DNA of 18,586 nucleotides from Desulfurococcales archaeon (GTDB lineage: Archaea > Thermoproteota > Thermoprotei_A > Sulfolobales > Desulfurococcaceae). This document shows positions 1 to 7,009 of this stretch, piece by piece (position 1 is the first letter of the stretch; the number at the start of each line of letters is the position of its first letter). The stretch is from positions 1 through 18,586 of the forward strand of contig JAMOPC010000081.1 in NCBI GenBank assembly GCA_027064845.1, written 5' to 3'. A program made the translations under genes and the position numbers. The notes beneath the pieces were generated by a model. It was not told where the DNA came from. It was given only the letters and a program-made list of their open reading frames with translations, and made no database searches.

Positions 1-24
1 CTCAGTGATCTAGGGATAAAGTGA
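1..24 (+). CDS. 3' tail of an upstream gene (partial), perhaps the ABC ATPase
   Basis: Frame 1 reads seven codons (LSDLGIK) and then TGA at 22-24. This stop overlaps the start of the permease gene as TGATG, a common layout for translationally coupled genes. In transporters of this family the ATPase gene often precedes the permease, so this may be its last codons. Only seven residues are visible, so the identity is a guess from context. Confidence 0.35.
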   Translation, partial: LSDLGIK

Positions 25-770
25 TGAAGACAAGAATACTCCACACACTCCTATTCCTAACCGTTCTCCTCACCTTTTGGTATCTCTTATCCCTAACTGC
101 TCCAAGGTACTTGTTCCCAGACCCCTACATGGTCCTCCTCGGATTCATAGATTTGATCCTCCACAAGAACCTGGTATTGAACCTCCTAGTAACCCTAGCA
201 AGAGTCACCACTGGCTTCGTCTTGGGAGTCATAATAGGTTTCGGTCTTGGATCACTGTTCCTATATTCACGTGTAGTCCGAGACATAGTATATCCATTGA
301 TAGCCTTCATAGTAGTCATCCCAAGCTTCGCATTCATACCCCTCCTAATGATCTGGATAGGTCTCAACGATTGGCTAGTCATAATAGGCATCATAATCTG
401 TACCTCGTTCCCACTAATCTACGCCCTAATCAGCTCACACAAGTACATAGATAAGAGACTCATAGAACTAACCATCCTACACGGCCTTAGGGGCAGGAAA
501 CTCTATTTCAAAGTAATACTACCCCTCTCAATAACCCACATAGCAACCATCCTAAGATACGAAGCCGGACACAGCTGGAGACTAGGATTCGTAACCGAAT
601 ACCTAGCACTAAGCAACGGCCTAGGAGCACTAATGCTCTACGCCTATTCAACACTAAGAGTAGACCAAGTAATAGCACTAATAATAACAATAGGAACCCT
701 AACACTAATATTCCAAAAAACAATCAACTACATAGAAAACAAAGTACTAAGAAAATGGCACCTAATATAA
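24..770 (+). CDS. ABC transporter permease, NitT/TauT (SsuC/TauC-like) family
   Basis: Integral membrane subunit of an importer of the nitrate/sulfonate/taurine class; the substrate cannot be read from the sequence. The protein has about 248 residues and about six hydrophobic segments. Near residues 150-172 is the cytoplasmic EAA-type loop (E...LHGL......F..V.LP), the contact site for the ATPase in binding-protein-dependent permeases. The length fits the family (about 250). GTG at 21 and ATG at 24 are adjacent possible starts; ATG 24 is preferred because GGGA at 13-16 is then 7 bases away and the start overlaps the upstream stop (TGATG). No ATPase or binding-protein gene follows, so the rest of the transporter would lie before the window. 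Confidence 0.88.
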   Translation: MKTRILHTLLFLTVLLTFWYLLSLTAPRYLFPDPYMVLLGFIDLILHKNLVLNLLVTLARVTTGFVLGVIIGFGLGSLFLYSRVVRDIVYPLIAFIVVIPSFAFIPLLMIWIGLNDWLVIIGIIICTSFPLIYALISSHKYIDKRLIELTILHGLRGRKLYFKVILPLSITHIATILRYEAGHSWRLGFVTEYLALSNGLGALMLYAYSTLRVDQVIALIITIGTLTLIFQKTINYIENKVLRKWHLI

Positions 771-981
771 TTTATATCCTTTCGGTAGTGTATGTACAGG
801 ATTTTTACAATTCTTTGTTTGATCACGTCTATAATATTTTCGCATTTTAAGATATCTTGTCGGATTCTCTTCTTAAAGATAGTTCTCAAGTCATATCGAT
901 TACAATAAATGATAAATAAATATGGTAATATTATTATATCAATGTACAAAGTAAAACTTTGTTATTTAGTAGTGATACGAG

Positions 982-1506
982 ATGGGTCGTTCAAATACAA
1001 AATTAATCGGAGATGCAGCCGAGTTACTTGTAGGGATGATCTTAAATAAGTTGATCAAGGGAATTGATGTCATACACTTATGCGGAAGGCATAGATATGA
1101 TCTCCTCATTGAGAATGTTAAAAACGTCCCTCCTCAGTATAGTAATATTATCCGTAGAGACTCATATATAGAAGTTAAGGCAAGGCACAAACCAAAACAA
1201 TGGTATGGTCAAGGTATACCGCCTAAGAAGAAGAAATTTTATGAAAACAAAGATAAGGCTTTAGAGAGTGGTCGTGATTATTTGTTAGCATATCTTTTCT
1301 ATGACTTTGATGTAGCCAAGGCAAAATTATGGTTTAAATTCATAATATTCAATGCCGAAATCGTAGACGATGACTGGTTCATTCAAACAAAATGGACAAA
1401 AACCAAAAAAGAAAAAGTTATACAGTTAAGCATAAAGAAGATACTATCACTAAAACCGCCTCAAGCTATAGTCTTCGAAACAGAATCACCTCCTATTTTA
1501 CCATAA
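982..1506 (+). CDS. PD-(D/E)xK nuclease-like protein, orphan
   Basis: A 174-residue soluble protein I cannot assign to a named family. It shows the order of residues of the PD-(D/E)xK nuclease fold: a helix with E14 (GDAAELLV), D40 in YDLLIE, and E64-V-K66 in YIEVKAR, followed by a basic patch (KKKK, about residues 82-85). That spacing resembles archaeal Holliday-junction resolvases and restriction-type nucleases, which cut DNA with Mg2+. The start is ATG 982, with GTGAT at 972-976 five bases upstream and an AT-rich TATA-like stretch near 931-940. It stands alone: the permease gene ends 210 bases upstream and an integrase remnant follows. It could be a cargo gene of that lost element. The nuclease call rests on the motif only. 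Confidence 0.55.
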   Translation: MGRSNTKLIGDAAELLVGMILNKLIKGIDVIHLCGRHRYDLLIENVKNVPPQYSNIIRRDSYIEVKARHKPKQWYGQGIPPKKKKFYENKDKALESGRDYLLAYLFYDFDVAKAKLWFKFIIFNAEIVDDDWFIQTKWTKTKKEKVIQLSIKKILSLKPPQAIVFETESPPILP

Positions 1507-1555
1507 GAATATTTATAATGATACATATTACAAACATACAACCTGTCTTCACATA

Positions 1556-1916
1556 ATGGAGGGAGTGTCTAAGAGAATAGCAATGAAGATCTCAAGTCAC
1601 AGAGACCCGGAAATAATATAGGTTTATGTAAATTAGTATATTAGGATGTTGAGGAAGTTATCCCCAGAAAATACGGTATCGACCCAATAAGAGAAAAATA
1701 CTAATACAACAATAACATGTCCAAGATGCGGAGCCGCCAACCACGAGGAAGCCAATTACTGCTGAAGATGTGCCTACCCGTTACACCAATTAGCAATACT
1801 AGAACTGGAATTTAAAATAAAAAGAAACTGAAGAGAAATTGAAACAGTTACTAGAAATCCTCAAGAATAATCCCGAAATGTTAAAAGAGTTGCAAATTCT
1901 AATAATAGCGCCTTAA
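1556..1916 (+). pseudogene. Decayed tyrosine integrase C-terminus with zinc ribbon
   Basis: Several frames hold fragments of one protein broken by stops. In order: an ISSHRDPEII stretch followed by Tyr/Val-rich residues, resembling the H-x-DP...Y active-site end of crenarchaeal tyrosine recombinases; RKYGIDPIREKY with a stop; a zinc ribbon CPRC...C(stop)RC near 1720-1773, where TGA probably replaces a TGG Trp codon; and a helical tail ending EILKNNPEMLKELQ before TAA 1914-1916. No single frame spans it. The order of pieces matches the end of archaeal XerA/phage-type integrases that carry a C-terminal CxxC ribbon. The N-terminal catalytic half is not visible upstream. It looks like the residue of an integrated element. 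Confidence 0.6.
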
Positions 1917-2002
1917 TCTAGAATTTGTGGTTATCTGGTGCAAGGGTAAACAAATTATATGTTCTTTCTTATTGGATGTAACTTAAGATAATGGTTTAGC
2001 GG

Positions 2003-3391
2003 CTACTTATTAGAAGGATAGGGTACTGCTACATGGTGTGCGGTATTGGTTTCTGTACTAGTAACAGTAATACCTGTATCTTTTCCATCAATGTATACGT
2101 GGAAGAACGGTTCATAGATCTTTGCCTTATCTTTATAATGTGGTACACCTAGATGAATTACTACTTCTCCGTCGGAGTTCGTATTTAGACAGTGTCCATT
2201 ACCAGGTATCTCCGTCGTCTTATGGGTCTGGAACTTGTGTCTTAGGGTAACACAGGCATCGAGTACAGGCCAGCTATTATTTAGTACCTGTATTATGATC
2301 GTATCATAAGGAAGTATATCCGGATACTTATCGGTCAACTCTATTATATCATTATCTCGATAAGCAACAATATAGGAAATACCGCCCCAGTTCTTTAAAC
2401 GATCAATAATCCGTTTCTCCATCAGTACAGCATTACTATAGCTACCTGGGTCTATAACGTAGAGCCTACCGCTAATATTCACTACAACGAAGAAGTGATC
2501 CTCTCCCGGAAAACCCGCATAATATGCCTCTACACCATACTGGTTTAGCAGATCTGTCGCTATATGAGCTACTCCACCACATCTTGAATATCCCATAACA
2601 ATCCATGTGAAAAGATCCGTCGCTTGACCGATATTTTTCAATAAACAGTTATTATCGGTGTAACACCAGCGATTATGAGAAAGCAAACCCGCTACATAAT
2701 TTGCTTTATCAAGCGGATCCGATAATTGACTTAATTCATAAGAAACGATTCCATAAACTGTACCACTAACAATCAATAAGGTAAATAATGGAGCGAAATA
2801 TACAAAGCAATTTCCTACGGTTGCATTTATATTATTTAAAATGAGGAAATACGATATCATATAGTATATTATAATTAGAAAAACAAAAAACGCTAAAACA
2901 CCGGAATCCATTATCAGTATAGATATACTAATTAACAATAGAAGAACGAGGACGGATAAAGTAATATCTAGTATTATGTTTAATGCTTTACCCACTTTGA
3001 GAAAACGAGGTATTAGCTTTTGTGTAAGGAATCTCTTTATCAGATAGTATGGAAAGGCAAACATAATACTGTATAACACTATGTCAATGACTAAAAGATG
3101 ATAAAGAGTTATCGTTATTCCTTGTAATAGTAAAGAACGGATGTATATGAATAACAATAAAGAAGTTAATGCAAGAAATGATTGAAGAATTTCTTTTCCA
3201 AGACTCCATTTATAGTTTCTAGACAGTATAAGAGGGTATAGTACTATAAATACGTAAAAGAGATCATAAACTATAGACATTATATATATTAGACCAATCG
3301 TAAATCTGAGCACAAAAATAATTAAAACTATGAAGACTGCTAGTAAAGGCAGAATTCCAACTCTGTTAAATTTTAAGAAATCCCCATACAT
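2003..3391 (-). CDS. Multi-pass membrane protein with C-terminal transglutaminase-like domain
   Basis: A protein of about 462 residues. The N-terminal half (about 10-230) is a run of roughly eight hydrophobic segments. The C-terminal half is a soluble transglutaminase-like (papain-fold) domain with an apparent catalytic triad: C271 in RCGGVA, H299 in EDHFFV and D314 in VIDPG. Such domains act as cysteine proteases or cross-linking enzymes; in archaea many are membrane-anchored and uncharacterised. The domain probably faces outward, but topology is not certain. TTG 3394 and ATG 3391 are adjacent; ATG is chosen because GGTG lies six bases upstream. AT-rich TATA-like DNA lies near 3420-3435. It is transcribed alone, opposite to its neighbours, with no visible partner substrate gene. 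Confidence 0.75.
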   Translation of the reverse strand: MYGDFLKFNRVGILPLLAVFIVLIIFVLRFTIGLIYIMSIVYDLFYVFIVLYPLILSRNYKWSLGKEILQSFLALTSLLLFIYIRSLLLQGITITLYHLLVIDIVLYSIMFAFPYYLIKRFLTQKLIPRFLKVGKALNIILDITLSVLVLLLLISISILIMDSGVLAFFVFLIIIYYMISYFLILNNINATVGNCFVYFAPLFTLLIVSGTVYGIVSYELSQLSDPLDKANYVAGLLSHNRWCYTDNNCLLKNIGQATDLFTWIVMGYSRCGGVAHIATDLLNQYGVEAYYAGFPGEDHFFVVVNISGRLYVIDPGSYSNAVLMEKRIIDRLKNWGGISYIVAYRDNDIIELTDKYPDILPYDTIIIQVLNNSWPVLDACVTLRHKFQTHKTTEIPGNGHCLNTNSDGEVVIHLGVPHYKDKAKIYEPFFHVYIDGKDTGITVTSTETNTAHHVAVPYPSNK

Positions 3392-3394
3392 CAA

Positions 3395-4350
3395 GACACA
3401 CCGATTTAAAATATGCCTTTTTAATATTTTGTGTATTCTAAGTTTGCCTTGTTTAGGTTTTTCTGTGTTTTCGGAGATGTAGCAATAGACATTATCTATA
3501 TACTATTAATTTTTTGTTATATATTAGATGTGAGATTCTTCGTTTAGAATGGTGTATTTAATGGAAAGCGTTCTGGAGAAAATGGTTGGTTTTTTCTTGG
3601 AATTATATTATTTAGTGTTATTATATATGCCCATATTCAAACAGCATATGCTGAAAACAATTGCCAACAGGAGGGACAAAGATTTCAGGAATCCTAGATC
3701 CATAATTATACCAAATACAACTATGGGTAGAACGAACAACATCACTATTAGGAGTTGACGGACACTAAGATCACCTCTAAAGGGGAAGCTAAACAATGAT
3801 TGCATCTACCAATGCCTGTCCTTAACCGCAAGAACAAGGATCTCTAGACATTAACACACCAGCATATGGAGAAGAGGCTGGGAGTGTAGTAACGGATTAT
3901 AAGTAAAGCGTTATAGCTGTATAGCATAATAATAAACTAATAATGATCTATAATCTTCTGAGAGACGAAAGGATTGAGTAGAGAGACCTGAACTAAAACT
4001 AAAATTAATAGCTGCAGGGAGGACTGAAGGAATAAAAGTATAGGAGAGCAATTAAGGATGACGAGATCTATAGAGAGCTACAATTATCATATATCAATAT
4101 TCTAGTGTAAGCAATAAATGTAAAGAGATTCTTCTGCAGATACTACGAAGAATAAAGTAACAAATTTTGCGAGAACACATTATTCGGATGAAGCGGTAAA
4201 AATAGATTGTCTATTCTTTCTACTCGGATGAAAACTATGACAAAAACGTGGAAATTATATGGAAAATTGTCAATGTTTGTTAAAAAGACTTCTTAAAAAT
4301 ACGCTGAATATTAGCTCTCTATAGGGGTTTTTGAAAAACATTAACATAGA
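3395..4350. other. Gene-poor interval, probably decayed DNA
   Basis: About 950 bases with no convincing gene. The first 150 bases hold the AT-rich promoter region of the membrane transglutaminase gene. At 3549-3758 (+) and 3608-3805 (-) two short hydrophobic or basic frames overlap each other; at most one is real. From about 3810 to 4340 all frames are cut by frequent stops, although short stretches such as KDDEIYRELQLSYINI (about 4058-4105) read like protein fragments, so this may be an old pseudogene that I cannot identify. No tRNA, CRISPR repeats or insertion-sequence ends were seen. Confidence 0.5.
3608..3805 (-). CDS. Hypothetical small two-helix membrane protein
   Basis: A 65-residue frame with two strongly hydrophobic segments (about residues 18-36 and 41-60) and a short polar tail. 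Start is ATG 3805, directly preceded by an in-frame TAG. The only ribosome-site-like sequence (GGTAG) abuts the start codon, which is poor. No family is recognised. It may be a real small membrane protein or a fragment in a decaying interval; AT-rich DNA easily gives hydrophobic frames by chance. Confidence 0.25.
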   Translation of the reverse strand: MQSLFSFPFRGDLSVRQLLIVMLFVLPIVVFGIIMDLGFLKSLSLLLAIVFSICCLNMGIYNNTK

Positions 4351-4358
4351 TTTATAAA
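4351..4358 (+). promoter_or_regulatory. TATA box for the HNH-like/DUF1917 gene
   Basis: TTTATAAA lies 40 bases before ATG 4398. A transcript would start near 4380, leaving a leader of about 18 bases that contains a weak TGGGG ribosome-site-like stretch. The spacing fits archaeal TBP/TFB promoters. Confidence 0.5.
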
Positions 4359-4397
4359 ACAGATAATAACGCAATACAATAAGTTATTGGGGCTTAT

Positions 4398-4748
4398 ATG
4401 GTAAAAAATGTACATAGCATAGATAGTGTATGTTCAATTATAACTGATGCATACAATGAAATCTGTAGTAAGTTGCCAAAGCTATGTCCCCGTTTAGTAC
4501 CAAGTCCTCTCTGGGGGTTAAGCCTAGCGAGAATAGCTAGGATGGCGCCACAAGCAGCTCTAGCCGTATGTGATTCTTGTCCAGAAATTGTAGAGAGGAT
4601 GCATCGTTGTTGGATGACTCTAGATAGGAGTGGTAAATGTGAAGTGTGTGGTGAGCCTGGAAATGAAATAGACGAGGACTGGCTATACTGCATATTCGAT
4701 GAAAACGGTAATCTAGTAAGAAATATAGTAGTAAAAACCCTACATTAG
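4398..4748 (+). CDS. HNH-like zinc domain, N-terminal piece of a frameshifted gene
   Basis: A 116-residue frame from ATG 4398 to TAG 4746. It carries C81-EV-C84-G followed by DEDWLY, which resembles the first half of an HNH-type zinc domain (CEVCG...CHE.W.Y). The second half of the same domain (LCGKCH..KHQG) appears just downstream in another frame, at about 4800-4835, so this is the front part of one longer protein and not a complete gene. In HNH relatives, as I recall them, the residue before E-x-W is the catalytic His; here it is Asp, so nuclease activity is doubtful. The next piece is readable if the ribosome or the ancestral gene shifted by -1 near the A5 run at 4733-4737. Confidence 0.6.
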   Translation: MVKNVHSIDSVCSIITDAYNEICSKLPKLCPRLVPSPLWGLSLARIARMAPQAALAVCDSCPEIVERMHRCWMTLDRSGKCEVCGEPGNEIDEDWLYCIFDENGNLVRNIVVKTLH

Positions 4749-5740
4749 AGGAGATCAAGCATTACAAAGGTATAGCTTATCTTCAAAGACTCAGACTACT
4801 ATGCGGGAAATGTCACTTAGCGAAACACCAAGGCTACGCACTAGTACATGGAAGAAAGCAGGAAGCATTAAAGCATTTAGCTAAGATAAACCAATTAAGC
4901 CTAGAAGAAACCAAGAAGTATGTAGATAAGGCTTTCTCCGTACATCATGATCTGAGTAAGATACGGAATTGGTTCATAAAGATAGGAGAACTTGAAGGGC
5001 TAGAGGAAGAACTTAGAAAAAGAATCGAAGAGCTTCTAAACATCATGTATACAAAGGGATTCTCTTTATCTGAAGGATGGTTGTACTATAAATATCCGAA
5101 ATACTATGAAGAGATAGAACCCCGAATAATACGTGAAGCTATGACCATTCTAACTGAAGCTTCAAAGAAATCAGGAACCACTAAAGTAGTGGATGACAAA
5201 TGGATAGACAGTTTGTTAGAAATTGTTAAAGAGGAATTAGAATCAAAGGGTATACATGTACTAAGTCGTGAATTCAAGTTATTCACGAAATACCTCTTAG
5301 AAAATGAGAGACAGAAGAGACTCTTACAGAAAGTGGTCGATTATATCTCTAAGAGTAAAGCAGACCATCATACAGGTATTATTTCCCTACTACTAGATTA
5401 TATAGGTTTGACAGGTAAATGGATGGTTTTCGTACCAACTAGCCTATATCCTCGAATATTCCGTTATATGCTGGATGCTTTGGAAAAGGCTAAACTAGCA
5501 TATAGTGCCAAAATAACGTCCCGAAGAGAGGAGTACGGCTCAAGGGGAGAACTACCCATAATAATATATGTGCCAATATCCTTTGCTACCTACTACATAG
5601 TAGAGGTTGCTGAAGTAATGAAAAGCGTGCTAGACGAATTCTATGTAAGTAAAAAGATGTTCTTCAAGCCCAACTTATTCACCGAGAAAGGAGTATATTC
5701 AGGTAGGGCGAATCATAAGTCATACATATATGTTTACTAG
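4712..5740 (+). CDS. Second HNH-like half plus DUF1917-like C-terminal domain, downstream piece of a frameshifted gene
   Basis: This frame is open from 4712 to TAG 5738-5740. It is most likely the continuation of the gene starting at 4398. It begins with LEEIKHYKG, then a CxxCH zinc half (4802-4816), a helical region, and a C-terminal domain near 5418-5738 (KWMVFVPTS..., then AKITS, IIIYVP, FKPNLFTEKGVY). The order and spacing resemble DUF1917 (Bles03-like, predicted phosphothreonine lyase-type) domains; this assignment is from memory of the family and moderate. If the upstream piece is not joined, translation could begin at ATG 5045, giving 231 residues, but this would cut off a coherent 95-residue coding stretch. 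An exonuclease gene follows 79 bases later on the same strand. Confidence 0.55.
   Translation, partial: SSKKYSSKNPTLEEIKHYKGIAYLQRLRLLCGKCHLAKHQGYALVHGRKQEALKHLAKINQLSLEETKKYVDKAFSVHHDLSKIRNWFIKIGELEGLEEELRKRIEELLNIMYTKGFSLSEGWLYYKYPKYYEEIEPRIIREAMTILTEASKKSGTTKVVDDKWIDSLLEIVKEELESKGIHVLSREFKLFTKYLLENERQKRLLQKVVDYISKSKADHHTGIISLLLDYIGLTGKWMVFVPTSLYPRIFRYMLDALEKAKLAYSAKITSRREEYGSRGELPIIIYVPISFATYYIVEVAEVMKSVLDEFYVSKKMFFKPNLFTEKGVYSGRANHKSYIYVY
4731..4751 (+). other. Frameshift junction (-1) in the HNH-like/DUF1917 gene
   Basis: Codons GTA AAA ACC in the upstream frame contain five A residues at 4733-4737. A -1 shift on this run gives IVVKNPTLEEIKHYK, a smooth join, whereas the unshifted frame stops 9 bases later at TAG 4746. 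The cause may be loss of one A (decay or read error) or programmed -1 slippage on an A AAA-type site, as known for an archaeal alpha-fucosidase gene. Confidence 0.5.
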
Positions 5741-5819
5741 AGGTCCCATACATATATTGTAAACTAATTTGTTGCATCCCCGGATACTTAATTACGAGGA
5801 CGAAGTACTGGTGATGAGT

Positions 5820-6440
5820 ATGAGACTATATCTTGATGTAGAAACCTATAGGTCGAGAAAGGAAGATGCCTTTACTGGAGAAAAGATAATAGCCATCGGT
5901 ATACTGGAAGACTGGACCCCATATACTCCGGGTTCTTCAGAAATATGGGATGATGTACGTGTAAGATTACGTTACTTTACTGAATGGGAGCTTGGAGGAG
6001 AATCAAGTATAGTCTCTCAATTCTATGATTATTTAAGAAGACTTATTCAAGACTGGAAGAACGGGAAAATAGGTTTTCTCAATGTAGTGGGGTTTAATAT
6101 ACTTAGATACGATATTCCACTTCTTATACAGAAAGGAATAGAATATAATGCTGGAAGTCCAGCAGAACTAAATAAGCTATGGCATGATACTTTCACCATA
6201 GACTATTTTCAAACAACCCTGCCTTTCCATGACATGAGATTCAAGAAGCTGAACGTTGAGTACTTAGTTGAAAAAGCAAAAAGTAACGGTATATGTGTCC
6301 CTGAACCCTTTGGTTCTGGTGGAGATGTAAAAGATTGGTATGAAAATAGGGAGTATGATAAGATAATAAAACACTTGGAAATGGATTTAAAGATAATCCG
6401 TGTTATAGATTTAAACTATAGGCGGGTCTATGGCTTCTAG
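5820..6440 (+). CDS. DEDD-family 3'-5' exonuclease (DnaQ/PolB-exonuclease-like)
   Basis: A protein of about 206 residues with the three exonuclease motifs of the DEDD ribonuclease-H-like fold: Exo I D6-V-E8 in YLDVETYR, Exo II N93...D98 in GFNILRYDIPLL, and Exo III ending D189 in KHLEMD. Such enzymes remove nucleotides from 3' ends with two metal ions. At four residues before D189, where DEDDy members have Tyr, there is His185, so it does not fit the standard y or h pattern. Closest in feel are stand-alone exonucleases related to the proofreading domain of family B polymerases. The start is ATG 5820 because GGTGAT at 5810-5815 is well placed and the motif I strand begins at once; TTG 5769 would add 17 poorly supported residues. 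It probably shares a transcript with the gene upstream. Its 3' end overlaps the opposing peptidase gene by 4 bases. Confidence 0.7.
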   Translation: MRLYLDVETYRSRKEDAFTGEKIIAIGILEDWTPYTPGSSEIWDDVRVRLRYFTEWELGGESSIVSQFYDYLRRLIQDWKNGKIGFLNVVGFNILRYDIPLLIQKGIEYNAGSPAELNKLWHDTFTIDYFQTTLPFHDMRFKKLNVEYLVEKAKSNGICVPEPFGSGGDVKDWYENREYDKIIKHLEMDLKIIRVIDLNYRRVYGF

Positions 6441-7009
6441 GTGGCTTCTGTAGTTACATGTAATCCTAGTTTAATTTCATATACTAGTAGCTCTTTTTCC
6501 AACTCCTTATAGTTTGGACAGTATTTTTGAACACACGTCCAGAATGCTTTGTTATGTCTTGGTTCAATTATATGACATATTTCATGATAGATAATGTAGG
6601 AAATTAGATGATTAGGCAGATATCTAGCTAATGTATTTATTGTAATAGTTCCTTTTGGACTACAACTAGCCCACCGTGTCTTCATTCTTCTTATAACTAT
6701 TCTACACGGATTCATACCGAGAACCTCCTTTGTAGCTTGCTCAATAAGTTTCTCCACTAGCTCTCTGAACTCGTTTTTGCTCCTCTTTACTAGTTCAATA
6801 TTTCTTGAATGTTCTAGAGCCTCGATGAACTCTGCATGTTTTTTCTCAATCCATAGCCTATGTCTCTCTATAATTCTATACGCTTCGTTTTCATCTACTC
6901 CTTCAGGTAGAGTCACCAATATTCCCCAGGGCTTAACTTCGAGCTTAGGCCTTGTGTTCTTAGAGTATTTTATCTGTATTTTCCACTTACTCCCTCTGTT
7001 CTGAATCAA
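6437..7009 (-). CDS. YgjP-type zinc metallopeptidase (DUF45) in the restriction operon
   Basis: A 190-residue predicted metallopeptidase. The zinc site is H142-E-I-C-H146 with H152 as third ligand (HEICHIIEPRHNKAFW), and the family signature RWASCSPKG lies about 30 residues earlier, as in YgjP/DUF45 proteins. These genes are often found at the end of type I restriction operons; their substrate is not established, and proteolysis of the restriction complex is only a suggestion. The start is TTG 7009, supported by GGGTGA six bases upstream; this ribosome site lies inside the end of hsdR, which it overlaps by 23 bases, implying translational coupling. It is the last gene of the hsdM-S-R operon and converges on the exonuclease gene. 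Confidence 0.82.
   Translation of the reverse strand: MIQNRGSKWKIQIKYSKNTRPKLEVKPWGILVTLPEGVDENEAYRIIERHRLWIEKKHAEFIEALEHSRNIELVKRSKNEFRELVEKLIEQATKEVLGMNPCRIVIRRMKTRWASCSPKGTITINTLARYLPNHLISYIIYHEICHIIEPRHNKAFWTCVQKYCPNYKELEKELLVYEIKLGLHVTTEAT

Noticed and set aside
728..949. 73-residue minus-strand frame after the permease gene
   Set aside because: It overlaps the end of the permease, has no ribosome site that I can see, and has a composition typical of chance AT-rich frames.
3549..3758. 69-residue plus-strand frame in the gene-poor interval
   Set aside because: No good ribosome site, no recognisable domain, and it overlaps the better (though still weak) minus-strand hydrophobic frame.
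5769..5819. Upstream TTG start for the exonuclease
   Set aside because: No ribosome site precedes TTG 5769, whereas ATG 5820 has GGTGAT at the right distance and begins directly at the first catalytic strand.
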